This document shows positions 34,574 through 44,536 of a DNA stretch of 64,000 nucleotides, piece by piece. The position numbers and the translations under genes are program-made. This DNA is from Thermoplasmatota archaeon (GTDB lineage: Archaea; Thermoplasmatota; Thermoplasmata; Thermoplasmatales; Thermoplasmataceae), in assembly GCA_023487205.1 (NCBI GenBank), contig JAMDBT010000027.1, forward strand, positions 1 to 64,000. The letters are read 5' to 3'. Position 1 is the first letter of the stretch; the number at the start of each line of letters is the position of its first letter. The notes below the pieces were generated by a model. That model made no database searches. It was not told where the DNA came from and worked only from the letters and a program-made list of their open reading frames with translations.

Positions 34574-35098
34574 CTACTTGGGCCTTGAATGCCTCTTGTC
34601 TTCCCCCCTTGTCCTCATCAGGTGGAAAAGCTGGGAAAGCGTGAGGATGCAGAACACAAGTCCAATCATAAGAGCGAGGAAGAAGAATATCTCCAGGTCG
34701 TTGTAGAAAGGAATATTCCAGAACACTAGTATCTGAGGGAAGTTGAGTATGCCCTGGGCAAACCCCAGAATCATCATCATAATTCCATCCAGCATTGTAA
34801 AAAGGAACAGGGAGTTGATCTGGTGGAAAATAGGCATCTGAAGGCTCTCATAGCTGAAGTTGGGCATCAGCGTAACCATCACCACGTACGCAGCAAGGAG
34901 CAATCCTATTATTTCCCCGTAGAAACTGATGGTAGAGTCCTGTGTGAAGTATATGAGTAGGTTTTGGGAGAAGGTACCGAGTGAATGGAAAGTCAGATAC
35001 TGTTCTGTCAGGAAGAATGTAATAAGGAACGAGAGAAGAACAACGGTTCTCACCTTGTACGTGGACTGGAACATCTTAACAATCTTGATCTGCGCCAA
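34574..35098 (-). CDS. membrane protein with four predicted transmembrane segments
   Basis: 174 residues with hydrophobic segments at about 18-33, 55-78, 92-115 and 135-160, a basic N-terminus and a basic C-terminal tail (RTRGEDKRHSRPK). No family is recognised. It converges on tenA with a 1-nt gap. The 35099-35227 gap upstream carries no clear gene. Confidence 0.7.
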   Translation of the reverse strand: MAQIKIVKMFQSTYKVRTVVLLSFLITFFLTEQYLTFHSLGTFSQNLLIYFTQDSTISFYGEIIGLLLAAYVVMVTLMPNFSYESLQMPIFHQINSLFLFTMLDGIMMMILGFAQGILNFPQILVFWNIPFYNDLEIFFFLALMIGLVFCILTLSQLFHLMRTRGEDKRHSRPK

Positions 35099-35227
35099 TG
35101 GGCAGACATCGTTCCAAAGTTAAAAAATCCACGCAGTGTGGACTTGCCCTCTGCAGATTCTCCAGTTGACCGAATTGAAGGAACCAGAATCATTATTCAG
35201 AGAGCGTGATACCGGTTCCGTAGGCAC

Positions 35228-35938
35228 ATGAAGATCTTGGTCTGCAGCGATATTCATGGAAATGTCCATGCGCAGGAAAGAGTGATAAAGTCAGAACAGT
35301 TTGACAAGTCCATATTTCTTGGGGATATCGTAGATTATGGCCCCAAGCCTTCTGAGGCCATCGACCTGATCAGGGATAACTTCGACACGGTAGTCCAGGG
35401 TAACCATGATTATGCAGCGGCAACGGGTAGAGACTGCATGTGTTCGCAGGAGAATCACGATCTCTCGGTATATACGAGAGAGAAAATTACTATGCAGAAT
35501 GTGGGGAAGAATGACATGGCGTACCTGGCTTCGCTACCAAAATCCAAAAGAATTGAGATTGGGGGGCGAACATTCGAGATCAATCACGGTTCTCCCGAAA
35601 ACAGGCTTTTCGGGTATCTTTATCCGTCCAGGGTATCCGGCTCCTCCCTTACGGACGAGAATGGAAAGAGAACGGATTCGGATTACCTCCTGGTGGGGCA
35701 CACCCATCACCAGTTCGCAATTCCCATGGAAGGGATGATGATCATCAATCCCGGATCCATTGGACAGCCCAGAGATGGATTCCCGGACCCTTCTTATGCA
35801 ATAATAGACACGGACAACTGGTCCATCAGCCTTAAGCGAGTGAAATTCGACCGTGATTTGCTGAAGAGGGAGATCATTTCCTCTCTGCCGGAGGGAGCTA
35901 TGCTGGACCGGAACTTGCGTCTATTCGGCTACCGCTAA
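35228..35938 (+). CDS. calcineurin-like metallophosphoesterase
   Basis: A 236-residue phosphoesterase. The binuclear metal site is complete: SDIHGN at the N-terminus, LGDIVDYGP, GNHDYA, INHGSPE and GHTHHQF. The small size and layout fit the YfcE/phosphodiesterase-like group. The substrate (cyclic nucleotide, phosphoprotein or other) is unknown. Its last 4 nt overlap the convergent permease gene. Confidence 0.9.
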   Translation: MKILVCSDIHGNVHAQERVIKSEQFDKSIFLGDIVDYGPKPSEAIDLIRDNFDTVVQGNHDYAAATGRDCMCSQENHDLSVYTREKITMQNVGKNDMAYLASLPKSKRIEIGGRTFEINHGSPENRLFGYLYPSRVSGSSLTDENGKRTDSDYLLVGHTHHQFAIPMEGMMIINPGSIGQPRDGFPDPSYAIIDTDNWSISLKRVKFDRDLLKREIISSLPEGAMLDRNLRLFGYR

Positions 35939-37884
35939 ATTTTCACCTTGATTTTTGCGTTCTTGGCGAATACTATGTCGAAAACAAGGTCCAGGATCAG
36001 TAGAAGAGCAGCTACAAACAACATGACCTCTATCCAGGTTCCGTTGGCAAAGATGGAGACGGCCATTCTCTGGTACCATGCATTGCCTACGTAGTAGGTG
36101 GGGTATACAAACATCGGAATTATTGCAGCCTCCATAAGCATGAAAAACGCCAGGAAAATTCTCATGGCCATGCTTCCCAGTTCAAAGATATCATAGATAA
36201 GGTAGGTGAAGAGGATCGCAATTATACCGAACAACACTACCACAGGTTCCCTGAAATATATGGCTATCGAACTCACAAGGCATCCCAATCCTACCACGAT
36301 TGCAAGATACTGGTACCTGCCGAATTCTCTTAACTTAAGGTGCCGAATCCAGACTGAGGAGAAGCTGATCAGGGAAAGACCGACGAGGACCATGAAGTCC
36401 GTGATTCCAATAAGTAGGTTTGGTCCAACAAGCAACAGTACAACCAGGAACAGAAGCGTGAAAAGCCATGAGAAGGACGAGAAAATGCCGGGAAGGAAAC
36501 CATCTCTACCCATGGCGCCCATATGCCTGGAGGCGGCGAGGAAGGCAGGTGCGAAAGTAGTTACTGAGGCAATCAGAAACACTACTGCCATCGCAATCTC
36601 CCACCCGTATCCACCGAATCTGTTCACCAGATAGATCGCAGGAATAACCAGTTGCTTAACGTTCGTCGAGCCCAGAGGAAGAGCAAGAAAGACAACGGCA
36701 AACAGAATATTGACGAAGGAGGATAGCAATATGGTTAGGATTATTGCCAGTGGAAGATATCGCTCCTTTGGCACACGCCCCGAAAAACCAATGACGCGGC
36801 CCAGAGGCACCTTGCTATTGTCTTTGGACGCCTTGTTCACTGCCATAATCTCCTGGAAACCGAAGAAAATTATGTAAAGGTATCCGGTGTTGATGATTAT
36901 TGCTGGTATGAGCCCAATTCCCGATTGGGTAACTGCAATATTTGAAAGAGACCCATTTGTTCCGAGCATCACAGAAGCTCCCACCAGAACGAAATACATA
37001 ATTGCAACCAGGACCACTTGGACGTAGCCAACGGCTCTCAGCAACTTCTCGTTGGCAAATGCACTGACTAGAAACCAGATGATGAGGAGTAATATGATCA
37101 AGTACTGGATTGCGGAAATTTCTGCGCTCGGATCACCCGCTTGGAGAAGAATGCCCGGAAGAAAGTCGAAGTCAAACAGACCGAAGAGGATTGCTGAATA
37201 AGCGGACAAAGCACTGTTTGCGACCCACAGGGAGAACCTGGTAATGAAATACCTGAGACTCCTGGTCCCAGTCGAATTCCTCACGAAATCCGGACCTCCA
37301 ACCACCTCCAGGTTATTCTTGTTAGAGTAACTGTATGAATTGATATATACAAATCCCAGACCCAGCGAGAGGACCGTTGCCAGTACAAGGGATATGATCG
37401 ACGCCATGGCGTACTGATGGACGTTCTCAGGTATCAGGACAAACAGTGGCGATCCAAGCGTGGACCCTACACCCACCGCAAGGAGCGATACAAACCCGAA
37501 AACCGGTTTATCTCTTGGCGCGAACCGTTTCTTGACGAATGGGATCCTCACGGATGCCGGAAGGGATGAGACGATAACGAGGCTGGCGAGAATCAAAGAA
37601 GCTGAGGAGATTGCCAGAATTGCACTTCCTGCGTTGCCAAAAAAGGAGAAACCATACGTCGATGCCATAACGACACTGGACCATGAGGAAAGGAACAGCA
37701 GAAGAATGCCAATAAAGAAGACAATAGCCTTCCACGCAACGCCAAAGGCGGTACGCCTTTCCCTGAGGAATCGCAGGGAATTGCTATTCCACAGTCTCAG
37801 GATGGCGTTGGCAAATTCTTCCCACAAGCTGGAAATTCCCTTTTCGATTCGTCCTGTGGCACCGCTGTCTGAATCGTCGGCCAA
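35935..37884 (-). CDS. APC-superfamily amino acid permease-like transporter
   Basis: A 649-residue protein with 12 or more membrane segments. The GVGSTLGSPLFV region corresponds to the glycine-rich unwound helix 1 of APC transporters, and IIFFGFQEIMAVNKASKD to the conserved helix 6 region. It is longer than most members, with about 65 hydrophilic residues before the first segment and extra C-terminal segments. It would import amino acids or related organic ions. It starts 3 nt after the end of a small membrane protein gene, so the pair is likely co-expressed. Confidence 0.8.
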   Translation of the reverse strand: MADDSDSGATGRIEKGISSLWEEFANAILRLWNSNSLRFLRERRTAFGVAWKAIVFFIGILLLFLSSWSSVVMASTYGFSFFGNAGSAILAISSASLILASLVIVSSLPASVRIPFVKKRFAPRDKPVFGFVSLLAVGVGSTLGSPLFVLIPENVHQYAMASIISLVLATVLSLGLGFVYINSYSYSNKNNLEVVGGPDFVRNSTGTRSLRYFITRFSLWVANSALSAYSAILFGLFDFDFLPGILLQAGDPSAEISAIQYLIILLLIIWFLVSAFANEKLLRAVGYVQVVLVAIMYFVLVGASVMLGTNGSLSNIAVTQSGIGLIPAIIINTGYLYIIFFGFQEIMAVNKASKDNSKVPLGRVIGFSGRVPKERYLPLAIILTILLSSFVNILFAVVFLALPLGSTNVKQLVIPAIYLVNRFGGYGWEIAMAVVFLIASVTTFAPAFLAASRHMGAMGRDGFLPGIFSSFSWLFTLLFLVVLLLVGPNLLIGITDFMVLVGLSLISFSSVWIRHLKLREFGRYQYLAIVVGLGCLVSSIAIYFREPVVVLFGIIAILFTYLIYDIFELGSMAMRIFLAFFMLMEAAIIPMFVYPTYYVGNAWYQRMAVSIFANGTWIEVMLFVAALLLILDLVFDIVFAKNAKIKVKI

Positions 37885-37886
37885 CC

Positions 37887-38360
37887 TTACCTCAACCTTG
37901 TCTTTATTCCAGCTTCACTGAATGCCTGCCCAGCCTCCCTTAACGAGTAAAAGGCTGCGAGAAGAAGAATAATGGAGAGGATGAAATCGATGAGTGAGGA
38001 CAAGGGGCCGCTCCCGGAATATGAAACCGTGGACCCGACTGAAGAAAGGAAGGTCTGAATACCGCCAGATCCTCCAGTCACGAAGGGAGGAAGTGCGAGA
38101 ATTGCCCCTGCCACTATCAGAAACGCTGAAACTATAAGCTCTCCCAGACCCATGGCAACCAGTTTCCCCGGCTTCCTGACGTTTTCCACTGATACAGTTC
38201 TACCGAAAGCCCGTAGATCATCATCGGAAGAGAGCGTTATTTTCCTCCTCATCCTATCCTCCGCGTCCTGCACACCGTGAGAGAGCAGCATAAGGGCTTT
38301 GATTGAAAGCACAGCTTGGCTCAGAACATCTTCGAATGAATCCTTTCCATTCTGTTCCAC
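37887..38360 (-). CDS. small membrane protein upstream of APC permease
   Basis: 157 residues with a charged N-terminal 65 residues followed by two hydrophobic segments (about 70-93 and 118-138) and a basic tail. No family is recognised. Its stop is 3 nt from the permease start, so it may be an accessory subunit; this is inferred from position only. Confidence 0.7.
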   Translation of the reverse strand: MEQNGKDSFEDVLSQAVLSIKALMLLSHGVQDAEDRMRRKITLSSDDDLRAFGRTVSVENVRKPGKLVAMGLGELIVSAFLIVAGAILALPPFVTGGSGGIQTFLSSVGSTVSYSGSGPLSSLIDFILSIILLLAAFYSLREAGQAFSEAGIKTRLR

Positions 38361-38474
38361 ACTGATCTAACACCTATAATCAGGGAACGATATAATTTCT
38401 ACGCCTGAGAAACACATGCAGAATGGAAATTCACAGATTCTTTGGCTTCCGGCGCAGAGATTTGTACTGGCAAA

Positions 38475-39722
38475 ATGATTTTATGCTCTTGGACCCTGAA
38501 GGAGCAAGTGGCTATAGGTTCCGACAAGCAATTGGAATTCATCTTATTCCTGAATGATCTTATGGGGCACCCATTCAACGCCGTTATCTCGTCGCAGTCT
38601 ATTGCGGAAAGGAAGCCCAGGTCTGAACAGGTAAAAAATGAATTGAAAACGAAACTGAGCCTGGTGGACAGGTACCACGATGATCTCAAGGTGCTTAACG
38701 ATAATACGAATGCGGGCCTTTCACCGTACCAGTTCCCGGAACTTTTTGAATCTGTTTCCAAGTTTTCCGATACCGTCGTATCGCAATTGAAGGAGAAAAT
38801 TTCCGAACAGTCAGGGAAGCGGCTGAGCGAAATAGAATCCCAAAACAGCGCTGACAGAAATAACACCATCAAGTCACTGGATCTTTTCCTTCAGAGCCCG
38901 CGAATACCCACGGACAAGTTCAGCATTAAGGTCACCTGGCAATCGGGAACCTACGTTGCGATTTCCACATATTATGTTTCAGGCGCATCGGAAGTGGTGG
39001 GGGGGAAGAGAGGGCGGCTAAGCAAGCAGGAGGTTAAAGTGCGGGAGGATAATTCAATCGAATACTCTTTTTCCCTTAATGCAGCTGAAGAGGAGCTCTT
39101 TTCAAAACCTCTCTCCTTTTCGTCATTTTCAAAGGGCTACAAGATGCCGGTAAAGCACGCAGTCAGCTGGATCAGCAAGGAGGCACAGGTGGATTACGAG
39201 AAAATGGACAGATATGACCTGAGCGAAGCTGTTCTCACAGAGAGCAACCTGTTCATAGTCTTCAAGGACCAGGACAAGGGTTCAGAGGTGAAGTTTACAA
39301 AGTCCATGCTCGCTGGAAACAAGAGCGTGGATATTGATTATAAGGACTCAGTGCAGAGCGTTAATGTAACGGGGCAGCCAGTCCTCCAGAAGAATCTTGA
39401 GATGTCAGTTGTGTCTGGCCTTGTCGAATCCATTGAGGGCGCTTTGAGGAACATTGAGTCAAGGAGAAACGGACTCAGATCCCTTACTGTTAACGGTGAG
39501 GACATCCTCTCCACCCTTGATGCCGTAAAGTTCGCGGTTGCCATTACGAAACTTGCAATGGTCAAGTTTGGCCTTTCACTGGAGAATATTGAATCCACTT
39601 CATTCGTGGCGAAATTGGTGGATAACGGGCTGACCCGTGCCGCGATTTCCGAGAGAATGAAATCACTTGGCCCGCAGGCTGAAAAGCTATCCAGGCTCCC
39701 CGTCTTCCACTATGGGAAATAA
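38475..39722 (+). CDS. hypothetical protein of about 415 residues
   Basis: A soluble protein with a helical, possibly coiled-coil segment (about 35-115), a beta-rich middle (about 130-290) and a helical C-terminus. No catalytic motif, signal peptide or membrane segment is seen and no family is recognised. An in-frame TTG at 38442 would add 11 residues; the ATG is preferred. The last 36 nt overlap the convergent CinA-like gene. Confidence 0.75.
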   Translation: MILCSWTLKEQVAIGSDKQLEFILFLNDLMGHPFNAVISSQSIAERKPRSEQVKNELKTKLSLVDRYHDDLKVLNDNTNAGLSPYQFPELFESVSKFSDTVVSQLKEKISEQSGKRLSEIESQNSADRNNTIKSLDLFLQSPRIPTDKFSIKVTWQSGTYVAISTYYVSGASEVVGGKRGRLSKQEVKVREDNSIEYSFSLNAAEEELFSKPLSFSSFSKGYKMPVKHAVSWISKEAQVDYEKMDRYDLSEAVLTESNLFIVFKDQDKGSEVKFTKSMLAGNKSVDIDYKDSVQSVNVTGQPVLQKNLEMSVVSGLVESIEGALRNIESRRNGLRSLTVNGEDILSTLDAVKFAVAITKLAMVKFGLSLENIESTSFVAKLVDNGLTRAAISERMKSLGPQAEKLSRLPVFHYGK

Positions 39723-40493
39723 GTCCAGTTTTGTTTCCTTATTATTCAGGAGTTTTCTCAGGAGTTCCACCGTTCTGACAAGGTCTCCTTCCACCGTATT
39801 CCTATCACTCCCTGATGCGGTTATCTGCAATATTACGCCTGGATTCCCGGATTCACTGTTCATGGGATGACTCTTGATGTATACCTTGCCGTCCATTTGT
39901 TTCATTGTCCTGTTTACTACGTCCGCCAGTTTGCTTTCAAGCGCGCCAGGTACACTGTACACCCTTTCCAAATTCACCCAGCCTCTTACGGTGAGACGGG
40001 ACCGAATGGAGTGAATTATCCCGTCGTTTTCGGCTGGAACACCCGGCAATGAAATAATGGTGCAATCATTAAATCTGGTGAGGATGCCGGGCGCTGCGCC
40101 AACCGGGTTCCTGAGAGCCTCCGATCCCCTGGGCATCATGGCCATCTTTAGCCTCTCCTGAGTAAATGGAAGTCCAATCTTCCTGTACCAATCATCCAGG
40201 TATCCGCGTGCCTCGGAGTTTTCCTCCAAAGGAACGCCCAGGAATTCTGCAAGAGACCTTGAGGTGATATCATCGAAGGTCGGGCCAAGTCCCCCCGTTG
40301 TAACGACAAGGTCATGCTCAGTGCCAATACCAAGGGCCCACGCAATTTCTGAAGTATCGTCCCTGACGACCAGCCCCCTCCGAACTTTATATCCGGCAAG
40401 TGTCAACTCCTTGGAAATGATTCTCAAATTCGAATTGATGGTAAACCCGTTAAGAAGTTCATTGCCTATAGAGATAACGACTGCTTCCCGCAT
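39687..40493 (-). CDS. CinA-like molybdopterin-binding-domain protein
   Basis: 268 residues. The MoaB/MogA-like domain is clear: AVVISIGNELLNGFTINSN, LVVTTGGLGPTFDDIT, and PGAAPGILTRF, followed by the SLPGVPAE loop. The C-terminal amidase (PncC) domain of bacterial CinA is absent, as in other archaeal members. Bacterial relatives have nucleotide pyrophosphatase activity; the role here is uncertain. It begins directly after the stop of the PH-like/zinc-ribbon gene. Confidence 0.85.
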   Translation of the reverse strand: MREAVVISIGNELLNGFTINSNLRIISKELTLAGYKVRRGLVVRDDTSEIAWALGIGTEHDLVVTTGGLGPTFDDITSRSLAEFLGVPLEENSEARGYLDDWYRKIGLPFTQERLKMAMMPRGSEALRNPVGAAPGILTRFNDCTIISLPGVPAENDGIIHSIRSRLTVRGWVNLERVYSVPGALESKLADVVNRTMKQMDGKVYIKSHPMNSESGNPGVILQITASGSDRNTVEGDLVRTVELLRKLLNNKETKLDLFPIVEDGEPG

Positions 40494-41168
40494 TCAGTAG
40501 ATCCTGGCTCCACAAGTGGGGCAAAACCGGTAATCCCCGTCCAGTGATTCACCGCAGCTTCGGCATTTCTTGGACTCAGTAGCAGGGAAGGATTTCTCTA
40601 CCGGAGTTATTGCGGTTGTCTGCGCAACGGCCGCCTTTACCTCATCAGCCTCAATAATGTTCTGGTGAAAATTCTCTCCGGATTTCTGTCCTGATTTGCT
40701 CTTCATGTCGATGTTTACCATGCCTACGTTTGTGGTGCCGGCCTTGGCACGGGCCATTTCCACTTTTCTGCGATGTGTTTCCTCATCCTTCTGGCGGAGT
40801 TCTTCAGCCCTCAATCTTTTTGAGTCCTCTATCCACTGCCTTATCTTGGATTCCCACGTTTTCGGGCTGCCGACTTCGAAACGAACGGAATCGCTCTTGT
40901 CGTCCTTCACAAATTCCACCGTTAAGGTCCTTCTGGTAAGCACCTTGACCCTGGGGACTGCAGTTGCCACGTTTGTGATATCATAGAGAGGAACGTTTAT
41001 TATTGTAATTGGCGAGGTTGCCCTTAAGAAACCGCGCCTTCCCTTCCTTTCATAGATGAGTCTCTTGTTCGAAAGATAGAGTGTGCCTGTAGAGAAATCC
41101 TCATCTCCTCTGACAAGTGTTACACCCTCCTTAAGAATTTCATGTTCACCCACTTCATAAACAGGCAT
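40494..41168 (-). CDS. PH/GRAM-like domain protein with C-terminal zinc ribbon
   Basis: 224 residues. Residues 10-110 alternate in short strands (GTLYLSNKRLIYERKGRRG) typical of PH/GRAM-like lipid- or protein-binding domains. A charged helical linker follows, and the last 25 residues form a zinc ribbon (CRSCGESL...YRFCPTCGARI). Function is unknown; such proteins often act as membrane-surface adaptors. CTTTTATAC about 25 nt upstream suggests a leaderless start. It heads an operon with the CinA-like gene. Confidence 0.7.
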   Translation of the reverse strand: MPVYEVGEHEILKEGVTLVRGDEDFSTGTLYLSNKRLIYERKGRRGFLRATSPITIINVPLYDITNVATAVPRVKVLTRRTLTVEFVKDDKSDSVRFEVGSPKTWESKIRQWIEDSKRLRAEELRQKDEETHRRKVEMARAKAGTTNVGMVNIDMKSKSGQKSGENFHQNIIEADEVKAAVAQTTAITPVEKSFPATESKKCRSCGESLDGDYRFCPTCGARIY

Positions 41169-41367
41169 CCAGTTGCAATTGTGAGACCGTATAAAAGTGT
41201 TGTTTGCTTGCCAAGTGTGCCTCCTAATTCATTTTACCCCCGTCAAACACAAGACTCTCAGCTGATTCAACGTATTCGGTTATTTCAAAACCTGGCAATT
41301 AGGAAACGCACATTCAGCCCCCAAAGGGTTCAAGAGGAGAGTCAAGAATATCTTTTGATGAGCGTAT

Positions 41368-41783
41368 GTGGAAGCTGGAATGGTATATTTTGTGGGCTCC
41401 GGCCACTGCAGTCCGGGACTTCCCACCGTAAAGGAAGTAAGGCTGCTAAAGAGCGCAAATGTCGTTATCCACGACAGCCTGGTGACACGGGCCATGCTCG
41501 ACTTGATACCTGAAGGAACAATACGGGTCCCCATTCGTGGAGGTCCGCACGCACACGGTCTTCCGCTTCCTGAAATTGCAGAGATGATCATAGGGCATGT
41601 CCAGGGAGGAGGAACGGTTGTGCGCCTAATGAACGGTGATCCTCTGCAGCGCTTTCCAGAGCACCATTGACGGAGCGAGGGTTCTCATCGTCCTTTGCCA
41701 CCAGCCTTCTTGGCCAGATAAATGACATGAGTAGTGCCGAGCAGACACTACTCTTTAAGCACCACAAGGAGGGTCTAAAACAT
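41368..41783 (+). pseudogene. uroporphyrin-III C-methyltransferase remnant
   Basis: Residues 5-95 match the N-terminal half of SUMT/CobA: VYFVGSGHCSPGLPTVKEVRLLKSANVV, VIHDSLV, RGGPHAHGLPLPEIAEMI, and VVRLMNGDP. The nucleotide loop GxGPGxP is damaged (GSGHCSPG). After NGDP the frame breaks near 41655 and continues in another frame as PLTERGFSSSFA, a motif that normally lies over 60 residues further on. So there is an internal deletion plus frameshift, and no functional enzyme can be made. Confidence 0.8.
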
Positions 41784-41945
41784 TAGGGGGACACATAAAT
41801 TACAGGGAAAGACTCTCATAGATCCCGAAGTAAGATCTGGTAGGATTTTGACGCCACATGTTTGTCGTATTGAACCACAAAAACTCTTGATTCGGCTTGT
41901 TCCCATTGAGAAGAATTTTATCCGTAGACTTGTTCCAGCATCTGG

Positions 41946-42719
41946 ATGAGCATTCCAGAGTTCTACTATCTGACCTTACTTATATTCCTGGGCGCAGTGA
42001 TCACCTCCACCGTGCTTGCCTTCGTTCACATATTTTATGGGTCCAGGGAATTGAGGAGCATCAGGAGCGGCGACTACATAAGCCCCTTCTTTTCAGATAA
42101 TAATGTTAAGATCCTTCATACCATATTGGGTGCGGACTCGTCGGGAGTTCTCATGTTTTCTGCGATCATCGACGCTTTTTCTTTCACGTTTTATGTCTAT
42201 GAGCTTAACGCGTCTGCGCCTTTCAATGGCGGATTTTACGCATACATCCTGATTGTCGTGGCGCTCAACGCGTTGCTTGCGCTCGCAGTCTCGAGAGACC
42301 TGCTGTACAACAAGGTCAGCGGGATACGCTATGAACTCAAAACGTCAACGTCTTCCAAACCGGAGCTTGACTTCATTCCTGATGCATTGTTCAGGCCGCT
42401 AAGGCTTCTGATTTCCAGAAACACACCGTCCGGAGGGCTCACCAAGGTTGGGTTCGTGAGCGGGAACTCAAGAAGGCCGAGGAAGAAGGGGCACAGAATA
42501 GAGTTCAAGGAATCGTTCCAGTTAAGGAACCAGAGCTCCTCGTCTCGTAAAACTATAGCGATCCTCGAGGTGCGCACACCAGATGTAAGTGTCATGCAGG
42601 TAACGCCCTCACTTCCTGCCGGGATTGACCCACAGTCGTCAGTGGAAATCTCGGTCGTTTATTCTGCGGAGGTCACAATGAAGAGGAGCGTTGTAGAGGT
42701 CAACATTGTGTGTGATTGA
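41946..42719 (+). CDS. membrane protein with C-terminal beta-sandwich-like domain
   Basis: 257 residues with three hydrophobic segments (about 7-30, 60-82, 95-118), a basic linker (RRPRKKGHR) and a strand-rich C-terminal domain (about 180-257). No family is recognised. It stands alone between a pseudogene and the thermosome gene. Confidence 0.7.
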   Translation: MSIPEFYYLTLLIFLGAVITSTVLAFVHIFYGSRELRSIRSGDYISPFFSDNNVKILHTILGADSSGVLMFSAIIDAFSFTFYVYELNASAPFNGGFYAYILIVVALNALLALAVSRDLLYNKVSGIRYELKTSTSSKPELDFIPDALFRPLRLLISRNTPSGGLTKVGFVSGNSRRPRKKGHRIEFKESFQLRNQSSSSRKTIAILEVRTPDVSVMQVTPSLPAGIDPQSSVEISVVYSAEVTMKRSVVEVNIVCD

Positions 42720-42852
42720 TTTGGCTCCGTCTTGATTGTTCGATTCTCCATTACCTTCACAAAGCATCCCTTGGTGATCGCTTTCCTGACAATTCCCGCT
42801 TGATGCGGTGCTGCTGTCATGCTCTATGGTGAGCATGCAGGGCTGAGACAAT

Positions 42853-42892
42853 ATTTATATTGAAGGACAAATTCACTGCCCACCTAAAGGTG
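42853..42892 (+). promoter_or_regulatory. thermosome promoter and short leader
   Basis: ATTTATATT (42853-42861) is a strong TATA box, placing transcription start near 42883. The roughly 19-nt leader contains AAAGGTG about 10 nt before the ATG at 42902; CACC and GGTG within CACCTAAAGGTG could pair and hide it. Unlike most genes here, this one therefore appears to have a leader. Confidence 0.5.
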
Positions 42893-42901
42893 TATCTATA
42901 A

Positions 42902-44536
42902 ATGATGTCTGGACAAATGCCAATTCTGATCTTAAAGGAAGGAACAAGAAGGGAACAGGGAAAGGACGCTCAGAAGGGAAACATAGACGCTGCGAAGGCA
43001 ATTGCCGATGCAGTCAGAACAACCCTGGGACCCAAAGGCATGGACAAGATGATGGTGGATTCCATCGGCGATATCGTTATTTCCAACGATGGTGCAACCA
43101 TACTGAAGGAGATGGATGTTGACCATCCGGCCGCAAAGATGATCGTGGAAGTTGCAAAGTCCCAGGATGTCTCCGTTGGCGACGGCACAACCACTGCGGT
43201 AGTGCTTGCGGGAGAGTTTCTCAAACAGGCTGAGACACTGCTTGAGCAGGGTGTTCACTCAACAGTCATCGCGAATGGTTTCAGGATGGCCATGAATGAC
43301 GCGAAAAAGCTTCTTGATACATTGGCCATAAAGTCATCGGACGATAAGACGCTCAGGAATGTTGCCATAACTGCACTTTCCGGAAAAAACACTGGACTTT
43401 CTTATGATTTCCTGGCCGACCTGGTGGTAAAGGCCGTGAATTCGGTTGCAGAAGAGAGGAACGGAAAGACAGTCGCAGAGCATTCCAACATCAAGGTTGA
43501 CAAGAAGAACGGCGGCAGCGTCAACGATACCCAGTTCATAAGCGGGCTCGTGATTGACAAGGAAAAAGTTCATGCAAAGATGGCCTCCACTGTGAAGAAC
43601 GCAAAGATTGCGCTTATCGACTCTGCCCTTGAGATTAAGAAGACCGAAATAGAAGCGAAGGTACAGATAACTGACCCCACCAAGATCCAGGATTTCCTTG
43701 GCCAGGAAGCTGAGACTTTCAAGAAGATGGTTGCAAAGATAAAGGCAAGCGGGGCAAACACCGTATTCTGCCAGAAAGGGATAGATGACGTTGCTCAGCA
43801 TTACCTTGCAAAGGAAGGAATTTACGCAGTCAGGAGAGTAAAGAAAAGCGATATGGAGAAGCTGGCTAAGGCAACAGGTGCTAAGATTGTCACCAACCTC
43901 GATGACCTTAAGGCTGATTCTCTCGGAGAATCAGAGAAAGTGGAAGAGAAGAAGATTGGCGATGACAGGATGACTTTCATTACCGGCTGCGCGAATCCCA
44001 AGGCAGTCAGCATTCTCATACGCGGAGCTACAGACCACGTTGTTTCTGAGATCGAAAGGAGCCTTAACGACGCAATCAGGGTAGTTTCAATTACAAAGGA
44101 AGACGGAAAATACCTCCCCGGCGGAGGTGCCATTGAAGCTGAACTCTCTGTCAAGCTGAAGAACGCTGCGAGCACTGTTGGAGGAAGGGAACAGATGGCC
44201 ATCGAAGCGTTTGCAAAGGCTCTGGAGATAATACCCAGGACACTGGCCGAAAATGCAGGAATGGACCCCATCAACACGCTGTTGAAACTCAGGAGCGAGC
44301 ATGAGACTGGTCACACTTCATATGGAATCAATGTGTATGATGAGAAGGTCAGCGACATGAACTCTGCGGGAGTGTTCGATCCCCTTAGAGTCAAGAAACA
44401 GGCATATGAATCCGCGGTTGAGGTTGCGACAATGATTCTCCGCATAGACGATATAATAGCATCCAGGAAGTCGTCCGGTGGAGAGGGTGCCGGGGCTCCG
44501 GGAATGGGTGGCATGGGCGGAATGCCTCCATACTGA
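42902..44536 (+). CDS. thermosome subunit (group II chaperonin)
   Basis: A 544-residue chaperonin subunit. It has [32 protein letters not shown], the nucleotide motif [12 protein letters not shown], and the GGM-rich flexible tail ([14 protein letters not shown]). It forms a double-ring ATP-driven folding machine. Thermoplasmatales usually have alpha and beta subunits; which one this is cannot be told by eye. The gene stands alone under a strong promoter. A second ATG directly after the first is an alternative start. Confidence 0.97.
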   Translation: MMSGQMPILILKEGTRREQGKDAQKGNIDAAKAIADAVRTTLGPKGMDKMMVDSIGDIVISNDGATILKEMDVDHPAAKMIVEVAKSQDVSVGDGTTTAVVLAGEFLKQAETLLEQGVHSTVIANGFRMAMNDAKKLLDTLAIKSSDDKTLRNVAITALSGKNTGLSYDFLADLVVKAVNSVAEERNGKTVAEHSNIKVDKKNGGSVNDTQFISGLVIDKEKVHAKMASTVKNAKIALIDSALEIKKTEIEAKVQITDPTKIQDFLGQEAETFKKMVAKIKASGANTVFCQKGIDDVAQHYLAKEGIYAVRRVKKSDMEKLAKATGAKIVTNLDDLKADSLGESEKVEEKKIGDDRMTFITGCANPKAVSILIRGATDHVVSEIERSLNDAIRVVSITKEDGKYLPGGGAIEAELSVKLKNAASTVGGREQMAIEAFAKALEIIPRTLAENAGMDPINTLLKLRSEHETGHTSYGINVYDEKVSDMNSAGVFDPLRVKKQAYESAVEVATMILRIDDIIASRKSSGGEGAGAPGMGGMGGMPPY

